NCBI RefSeq assembly: GCF_963855985.1
Contig: NC_087119.1
Coordinates: 7,480,001-7,544,000 of the forward strand
DNA: 64,000 nucleotides
Direction of reading: 5' to 3'
DNA from: Ostrinia nubilalis
Lineage: Eukaryota; Arthropoda; Insecta; Lepidoptera; Crambidae
The number at the start of each line of letters is the position of its first letter. Position 1 is the first letter of the stretch. Position numbers and translations under genes: made by a program. Below are positions 56,926-64,000 of this stretch, piece by piece. Under the pieces are notes generated by a model. The model ran no database searches and was not told the origin of the DNA. It saw only the letters and a list, made by a program, of their open reading frames with translations.

Positions 56926-58167
56926 ACAGGGTATAATTTTTGCATAGTCGCAAGACTTCACTCCGCTGCTGTCAAATCAATGTCGCATAATGTTATCGCA
57001 ATGTGTGTGGCCCTTGGCCAAATCACAGAAGCCTATGCGAAGAAAGAGCACTTGAATGACAATGAAAATCAGGGTTACCATTTTATAAGATCTCCTCACT
57101 ATTGAGGGTAACAGAGTAACATTAATAATCTAGCCATTAATTACATTTATTACCTATACGAGAAAGTAAAGCAACATGCGGTTTTATTTTAATTTGTAAA
57201 ATATTTGTAACAGTTTGTTCCAAGTTTAGTTTTACAACAGTATTGCTGTTTCAGCTGTCACTGTGAAGCTTTGGGAAAATAAATAAATAGAAAAAATATT
57301 AACATAAATATTTATTTAAGTTTTTATGTTCATTATCATAATACCTATGCCAATTTAAGTTACACTGTGTGGCAGTCTTTGACACTAAACAAACTCTTCA
57401 GCTTAATAATACCTACCTACAGGGCGTTTTTATAGTTACTCTTGCTGATGAAACAAGAAGGGTTGATTCTACTACTGAAATACAACTACTTTTCTTACAG
57501 GACCAATATCAAATTCTCAAAAAAATTCACATCCTCGTGATGGTGATAATTTCTATGGAGAGGTTTTTTTTTATATTCGGTCTCTTGGGATAAGTTATTC
57601 CATTTGAGCAGTAGTATTAATCCTTTTTATTTGATCACATATAAAAATAACACAAGTGTTTAGGAAAACTTCTTCTTTGGTATGGTATCACTACGGAGTT
57701 ATAATGTCGGCAACTCTGTATCACTGACTTGTAACTTTCAAACAGTATGAATAATAAGGGCACCACATTGGTTTTCTTTCTGAAAAATGGCTTTCACTTT
57801 TAGTACTAACCCTTTAGCACTATTTCATTGAAATAAAAATACAATAAACGCACAGAAGACTGAAATTGAGTCAACTGACGTGACTGACATTTATCATTTG
57901 TTGACATTATGACAGTTTGACAAGACTAGGGATTGAAAAAGTTTTAATTGAAAAAGTAAAATGACAATTTATTAAAACGATTCACAAGGATATAATCGAT
58001 TAAAAATATTTATAAAATGTTCTGATACTTGCCTGTAGCGATTATCCAATCCTGGTTTCTACTGAAAAACTACCTCGTGGCAAGATTTTAATAAAATAAT
58101 AAAATCTTTATCTTCTCTTTCATAATCTATAAAAGTTCATTTGGTCTATTATTATACATGTGCTATG

Positions 58168-58348
58168 AATGAGGGTTTTCGCGATTGAAAAATCCGCGAG
58201 ATGGCAATACGTAGACGCGAGGTCCAAATGCTGCATGATTGGTGGATATCTGTCAATGTCATGTCAAAAATAACCAATCATGCAGCATTTGGACCTCACG
58301 TCTACGTATTGCCATCTGGCGGATTTTTCAATCGCGAAAACCCTCATT
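58168..58348. mobile_element. Near-perfect palindromic MITE, 181 bp
   Basis: Starts AATGAGGGTTTTCGCGATTG and ends with its reverse complement. Arms of about 75 bp are nearly identical around a 33 bp loop (GTGGATATCTGTCAATGTC...). No clear target duplication. Confidence 0.85.
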
Positions 58349-59032
58349 GGCATAGATTATGAGAGACTGGCAACTATACTAGGTTGATATATGTTTCTCA
58401 CACTTCAACTGGCATTGGATTCAACATCGGATTCTGACACTTTTACAGTTATGATACCATGAATATCAGTTTATGGTCCTAATTATTTTTATTTTATTTA
58501 CGACCTTCGACCAGTTGGACACTTTAGATAGCTTCTTGTAATAGTGTCAATATCTTTTTAGCTTTTAACGCAAATCTAGTCTTCAAAGCAGTTTAATCGA
58601 TTTATTTTATTTTCAAAATCGATATTTTATTGTCTATGACGGCCGCAGGAACATCACTATACATGGACTCCCAGCAATAAAGTACCTACGGTAATGCCTC
58701 GCACAGATTTTATCGGCAAAAATTATGGAACTTGATAGGTTTTAGACCATGCCACGCACCAAAACGTCCGGAAGTTGTAATAGTATTATAGAATAAACGT
58801 TAAAAGACTTATTTATTTAATTTTTCAATGCTTAAGTGTCCATTAGAATGAAAGGGTGCTTAATGTATTAAAAAAAATAGAAAATAATTATGATGGGTTA
58901 ATGTTTTTGGGCGGTTTTTAGGCGGTTTCTGACAATGTCCAATGTAATTTCTGGTGACCACCAAAATTGAAATCGGAAAAGTGAGTCGAGTAGGTACACT
59001 TTAACAAGGTTGATACTTAAATCTATTTTTTC

Positions 59033-59036
<4 letters not shown>

Positions 59037-59063
<27 letters not shown>

Positions 59064-59600
59064 ATGCATAACAAGGCTGGTATTTGACCACAATCGCACC
59101 TGATGTTAAGTGGGATGCGGTCTAGGATGGTACATATCTGCCCTGTAAGTGCTTATTCACTCTCGCCTTGAAAAGGCCCGGATTATAGTTTTCGGGAAAG
59201 ACAGCAGCAGGCAACGAATTCCAGTCCCTAGCTGTTCGCATTATAAAAGAGTCATCGAAACGCTTAGTGCGAGCTGGTGGAATGTCAACAATATAGGGAT
59301 GGTACGCTAACCTGCGTCTGGTTCCCCGATGATGGAAGGGGGCTGGTGGAATTAATTCATGTAATTCTTTCGCACATTCTCCGAAGTGTAGCCTGTAGAA
59401 AACCGATAGGGATGCTACCTTACGGCGATGGTCAAGTTCCTGGAGCGCCGCTTCAACAAGGGTAGGGCTGTCGATAAGTCTTCTGGCACGCCTTTCCACC
59501 GAATCCAAAGCAGCCAGATGTTTCTTGGCAGAGCCGTCCCAGAGGTGGCAGCAGTATTCCATGCAAGGTCGGATCTGTGCTTTATAAAGCTGCTTTACTT
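59037..59600 (-). mobile_element. 5'-truncated LINE with poly(A) tail
   Basis: The minus strand encodes LYKAQIRPCMEYCCHLWDGS through RRARRLIDSPTL, RTARDWNSLPAAVFP and FKARVNKHLQGRY, the usual C terminus after the reverse transcriptase of jockey/CR1-type LINEs, with an intact stop at 59122. A short 3' UTR and 27 A residues (T on plus, 59037-59063) follow. Confidence 0.85.
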
Positions 59601-59639
59601 AGTTGTAAAACCTACCAATGCTTGTAGAGGAAGTTATTT

Positions 59640-59835
59640 TAACTTCCGCCCGCACTTCGCCCGCGTGGAATTTTGTCGGTCACAGAAAAACTATATCGCA
59701 CGCGTCTCTGTTTGAAAAACCGGGATAACAACTATCCTATGACCTTTCCCAGGACTCACACTATCTCTATGCCAAATTTCATCAAAATCGGTTCAGTGGT
59801 TTAGATGTAAAAGCGAGATAGACACGGTTCCTTTC
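59640..59835. repeat. Fragment of common lepidopteran repeat
   Basis: CGCCCGCGTGGAATTTTGTC, AAACCGGGATAACAACTATC and TTCATCAAAATCGGTTCAGT match, in reverse or diverged form, motifs in the composite repeat at 13075-13855. Confidence 0.6.
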
Positions 59836-60026
59836 GCATTTATAGATATAGGTACGCTAGCTAATGAGAACGATGACACTTTTTTGAAAAGACTAAAAAG
59901 TATTTTTATGGGTAAAAAGTGTACCTAACTTACATCAGTTAAATTAGGGACTTGCCTTTACTCTACTATTTTAAACTCGTATTCTATTCGATATCAAACT
60001 TATTATCAAGAAAGCGTTTGGTAATA

Positions 60027-60478
60027 CAGTGTGAGTCACGTTAAAGTGTACATATGAAAATAGATGAAACTAGACCTATTTTTATCGACAAAAAAGAGGT
60101 CAAAAATTTTTTGAGATTTTTTTTAAATTTTTTATAGAATTTTTTTTCTACAAATTACTTTTTGTGAAGAAAACGTAATAACTTTTGAACTAAGCGGTAT
60201 ATCCTGATAAAATAAAAACAGGAATAATGCTTAATAACAGGCAATACTAAAAAAAATACATAAAATACACAAAAAAGGCCAACAAACAATAAAAAAGGAT
60301 ACTCTTTGAAAAAAATCTGCTTTTAAATTCGTGTTTTTTTGGTTATTTGATAAATTTCTCCAAAAAATGCCCCTATAACCGGTGGTTTTTATTACTTTGT
60401 ATTATTCTCTATCGTATTAGGTACCTTCGTAAAACCAAAAATCGTATGTCTCTATCCCTATCACAACGTTTGCAATGA
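60027..60478 (+). mobile_element. Interspersed repeat, copy 2 (related to 11036-11624)
   Basis: CAGTGTGAGTCACG start, then homologous along its length to the minus strand of 11148-11622, including ACGTAATAACTTTTGAACTA and TCGTATGTCTCTATCCCTAT. This copy lacks the extra inverted arm. Confidence 0.75.
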
Positions 60479-60661
60479 TCGTTTGAACTAAGCCTCTCCG
60501 GGCGCGCCATTCAACGCTTCGTTAACAACGAAACTGAAAATGACTCTAGATTTGTAATTTTGATAAAGACAAGTTAGATGACATAGACAAGCTACTTGGA
60601 ATTGTATTAATAAAGAAACTTGTAGAATTATATCTCAGGATGACACATTCGCATTAAAATT

Positions 60662-61564
60662 GATAATAAGTATATTAAATGCAATGATAAGGTAGCAAAC
60701 GCATTCGAAGGTTACTTCTCAAATGTACCAATCATAACAACAAGCAATCTTAATTCATGTTCATATCAGGCAATGTCTCTTCTCGAAGGTTGTATTGATG
60801 TTTGCAATAGCCCATTAAAATTTAGACAAATAGACCCCATAGTTATTATAAAAACTTTCAAAGAACTAAATATAAAAAAGACAGAGGATATATGGGGCAT
60901 ATCAACAGACATAATAAAACCCATCATTCCTCTTATAGCTCCCCATTTAGCTCATTTCTTTAATGAATGTATTAACGAAGGTCAGTTCCCTACCCTGATG
61001 AAACATAGTAAAATCATACCATTATTTAAAGCAGGAGACAAAAGTGACCCATCCAACTTTAGACCTATATCGATACTACCTGCGCTCAGTAAAATATTTG
61101 AAAAAATTATTTTCAATCAACTACTGTCTCATTTTAACTTAAATAAACTGTTTCATGAAAAACAATATGGGTTCACAAAAGGGAAAAGTACTACCGATGC
61201 AGGGGTTGCTCTTATCAAACACATTTTCGATGCTTGGCAGGAGAAAAAAGATGCTATTGGTGTATTTTGTGACTTATCGAAGGCGTTTGACTGTGTTGAT
61301 CATCAAACTCTGTTATTTAAGCTAGAACATTATGGCGTATCAGGCAAGGCCTTAAGCCTATTACACTCTTACCTCTCAGACAGATTACAAAAAGTAAATA
61401 TTCACGGAACTAACTCTTCGGGCGCCCCCCTAAAAATGGGAGTGCCCCAAGGCTCTATACTGGGACCATTGCTCTTTCTGATTTATATAAATGATCTACC
61501 TTTTTATTCAAAGGACCTTTGTGAGATAGTATTATTTGCTGATGACACTTCTTTAATTTTTTAA
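60662..61564 (+). pseudogene. LINE reverse transcriptase, N-terminal part
   Basis: About 300 codons without a stop, covering the palm and finger motifs of a non-LTR reverse transcriptase. It would copy its own RNA at a nicked target. It ends at a TAA four bases before the target duplication of the inserted element; the codon is expected to be AAA (Lys) by the motif that follows FADDTSLIF in relatives. Confidence 0.88.
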
Positions 61565-61565
61565 A

Positions 61566-62829
61566 CTGACAGGCATGGACCTATAAAAAAAGGCGGACGG
61601 AACTCGCGCTAGAACAAAACTGTGACGCAAAATTTTGGCGTTTATCTATTGTGTGAGTGAATTTAGGGATGCCATGTTAGCCAAAACATTTTACCCATTT
61701 ATTTTAAGAAAAACATAAATGTAGACAGAATTATTCCGTGCCATTTTAAAAGGATGAAAGGTGAATGCGTTGAGGTAGGCGCGAAATTTTAAATGTTCAA
61801 ATTTTCTTAAATTGTTTGCAAGTCAGTGTGTCAGGGTATGTACGTACATACATAATGTTGATCAAAAATGATTCACTCAGTTACAAATTACGAATCTTGT
61901 GTACATTATAATCATAATCTTATGCATCATCAATATATTATTATTATCTCTGGTAGATTTTTTTTTAGCAAACTGAAGTGGCAATGGGCAGGGCACATAG
62001 TACGCAGAACTGACGGCCGATGGGGCAGAAAGGTTCTGGAATGGAGGCCGCGTACCGGAAAACGCAGCGTGGGACGTCCACCTACAAGGTGGACCGACGA
62101 CATCGTAAAGGTAGCAGGGAAGCGCTGGACGCAGGCCGCTACCAATCGATCAACATGGAAAGCATTGGGGGAGGCCTATGTTCAGCAGTGGACGTCCTAT
62201 GGCTGAAATGATGATGATGATGATGATGAGATTTTTTTTAACATACAACCTGACACTGACTTGCCATCAATGTAAGAAAATTTGAATTTCGCAGTTCCAC
62301 ATTTTTGGGAAGGATCAAATTTGCCTATGAAAATATATCCCATTAAAACACAATTATTATGATAAATTATTTTATTTCCATATGCGTAATAAATAACTGA
62401 AAAGTCCTAAAATTATTATTAATTTCCCATATTTCGAGTAATTTTCCCACGTAAATAACTGAGAACACTGGTCTTTGACGTATTATTTTTTCGAGTGAAT
62501 GACGTTTGATTTCAATTAATTTCAATATTTTAATGTCGGGAAATAAGTGATTGGATTATTATTTTGCCTGTGAAATGTGATTCCTTAATTTTTGTTTGTT
62601 CGAACAGAACGGCTTTTACACAATTTCATCACACAAGACATGTCGTATTCGTGTTGTTTTTCGCCGCCTAAATGTGTCAACTGTGTGAAGTTTGCACTCG
62701 AAGTGGTGTATCAGGGTGTGAATGTGTGCGTGCCGGCCTGTACGTACAGGCAAGCTGGTGTATCCTAATGTCACAGTATTTTGTTGATGAGAATCCGTCC
62801 GACTTTTTTTATAGGTCCATGCTGACAGG
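61566..62829. mobile_element. Terminal-inverted-repeat element with 8 bp target duplication
   Basis: Element 61574-62821 (1,248 bp) is flanked by CTGACAGG on both sides. Its ends are CATGGACCTATAAAAAAAG then CGGACGGA, with the inverse at the right (one mismatch in about 27). An 8 bp duplication fits the hAT or P superfamilies; the CATG start is unlike the CAG of the hAT element at 10251. No transposase frame is evident, so non-autonomous. Confidence 0.85.
61965..62228 (+). mobile_element. RTE-like LINE fragment nested in the TIR element
   Basis: Encodes WAGHIVRRTDGRWGRKVLEW, SVGRPPTRWTDDIVKVAG and ALGEAYVQQWTSYG with stop, then an (ATG)n tail of about seven units. The best-preserved copy of this C terminus in the window. 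Confidence 0.85.
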
Positions 62830-63642
62830 CGTCAGGAAATATTTGACGACGTGAATAATGCTCTTTCCAAAGTATTAGACTGGTTTACAACTAATAATAT
62901 GCTATTAAACGCAAAAAAAACTAAATGTTTAAAATTCACTATGCCTAATGTCAAACAAGTTAATACTAATATTACAGTAAATAATGAACGCATTGAACTG
63001 ATAAACTCTACTGTCTTTCTAGGTATTACCCTAGACTGTAAATTACAATGGGGCCCCCATATTGCTGCCTTGGCGGGAAGACTTAGTTCAGCTGCCTTTG
63101 CGGTGAGAAAGATCAGAAACTTGACTGATGTTGAAACAGCAAGGCTTGTATATTTTAGTTATTTTCATAGTATTATGTCTTATGGTCTTTTACTGTGGGG
63201 CTCAGCAGCAGACATAGAATCAATTTTCATTTTACAGAAAAGAGCTGTTCGGGCAATATACGGTCTTAAACCACGTGACTCGCTTAGAGAAGTTTTTAAA
63301 GAAATCAATATATTGACTGTGGCTTCGCAATACATATTTCATAACATTATGTATGTCCGTAAACATATACATTTATTTACTAAGAAAAGTGACGTCCACT
63401 CATTTAACACGAGACATAAGAATAAACTTGCTGTTCCATCATTTAGGTTGCATAAGATAGGTAATTCATTCTTGGGGAAATGTATTACCATATTTAACAA
63501 AATACCACACAACCTTGTCGAATTGCCAATAAACAAATTTAAGATACATATAAAAAATACCCTTATGTCCAAAGGGTACTACAAGGTTCGAGACTATATT
63601 GATGACAAGGATGCGTGGTCAGTTCAGTCTGCACATATTTGA
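62824..63642 (+). pseudogene. LINE reverse transcriptase, C-terminal part
   Basis: Continues the thumb and C-terminal region: LLNAKKTKCLKF, NSTVFLGITLD, YFHSIMSYGLLLWG, LQKRAVRAIYGL, MSKGYYKVRDYI, stop. Same frame as the upstream half once the insertion is set aside. Confidence 0.88.
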
Positions 63643-64000
63643 TGTACTTAAATTTGACTATTCTTACCGTTAGGTAATTCCTGGCAATAAGTGGTGACTG
63701 AGTTTGTTCCGGCGTTTCTTCTCAGCACTTGCCATATGTTTGTCTCGAAGCGCTGGTAGGGCCCAAAAGATAAGGAGACATGTAAAGTGCCCCATAAGGG
63801 CTACCTTTTCTTTTTTTATTATTTTCTATTGACGTTCATAAGTGCCACTTGTGGTCTAAACTGAATAAATATTTTTGATTTTTGATTTTAGATTACAAAT
63901 AAAAACAAAAGATTTCGAAGTAAAATAAGCATTTTAGTGAAAATTAAAATTGTCTCTACCTGTAGCGGAGAATAATGTTGTGGCAGGCCTTTGTTCAAAC

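Larger units (their letters stand above)
51424..59036. other. Intergenic region upstream of the secreted-protein gene
   Basis: Beyond the CpG-rich promoter the sequence is AT-rich with no gene I can support. It includes a repeat at 52865-53040 (ACTAGCGGCCGTTTTACCCC ... GATCCGTCCAGTGGTTTGGG) of a type common in moths, and the features listed separately below. Confidence 0.65.
60590..63890 (+). mobile_element. Jockey/CR1-like LINE, interrupted
   Basis: Reverse-transcriptase region from about 60662 to 61564: FRPISILPALSKIFE, IGVFCDLSKAFDCVDH, GVPQGSILGPLLFLIYINDL and catalytic FADD near the end. The frame stops at TAA 61562 and is broken by a 1,248 bp insertion. It resumes in the same frame at about 62824 (RQEIFDDVNNALSKVLDWFT ...) and ends with TGA at 63640-63642. 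A 3' UTR and TTTTGA repeats follow. Upstream of 60662 a frameshift precedes further homologous residues (RIISQDDTFALK). No endonuclease or ORF1 is present, so it is 5'-truncated and dead. Confidence 0.88.

Overview
The window is nuclear DNA from an insect, almost certainly a moth or butterfly. It is AT-rich, carries split genes with GT-AG introns, and is full of interspersed repeats of types I recognise from Lepidoptera: a tRNA-derived SINE, jockey/CR1-like and RTE-like LINE ends, and many small inverted-repeat elements. It has no bacterial features. Most open frames in it are chance or transposon-derived. All repeat family assignments rest on pattern recognition, not on a database search.

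Two host genes can be reconstructed, both on the minus strand and in the same orientation. The first, at about 1.16-14.36 kb, is D-3-phosphoglycerate dehydrogenase. It has seven coding exons with matching phases, 327 codons plus stop, and a probable non-coding first exon with an initiator-like start site near 14.35 kb. It is the short insect-type enzyme without the C-terminal regulatory domains of the vertebrate form. One intron uses a GC donor. The second gene, at about 17.72-51.39 kb, encodes a predicted secreted 892-residue low-complexity protein. It starts with a signal peptide, has a Tyr/Glu tract and a run of about 17 Thr, and then repeats a pattern of basic Arg/Pro heads and Thr/Ala/Glu tails, roughly one per exon. 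Its first coding exon is only 20 nt and lies 23 kb upstream of the second, so the signal peptide is split by the largest intron. A GC-rich promoter with TATA and initiator-like motifs lies about 310-350 bp upstream of the start codon. I cannot name this gene.

Layout: 1-1.16 kb, foldback repeat and intergenic DNA; 1.16-14.36 kb, the dehydrogenase gene, with a decayed hAT element in its second coding-side intron that was itself filled by three smaller insertions; 14.36-17.72 kb, intergenic with small repeats and a SINE; 17.72-28 kb, exons 2-10 of the secreted-protein gene, with a 2.6 kb inverted duplication ending 26 bp from a splice donor; 27.9-51.06 kb, its first intron, mostly unique AT-rich sequence with scattered repeats; 51.06-51.5 kb, first exon and promoter; 51.5-64 kb, intergenic DNA that becomes a repeat graveyard. 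The last 4 kb hold a jockey/CR1-like LINE split by a 1.25 kb element with an 8 bp target duplication, which in turn contains an RTE-like fragment.

I found no clear sign of a wholly new biological system. The most notable items are the split signal peptide and charge-module exons, the large inverted duplication beside an exon, the GC-AG intron, and the nested transposons with datable target duplications.
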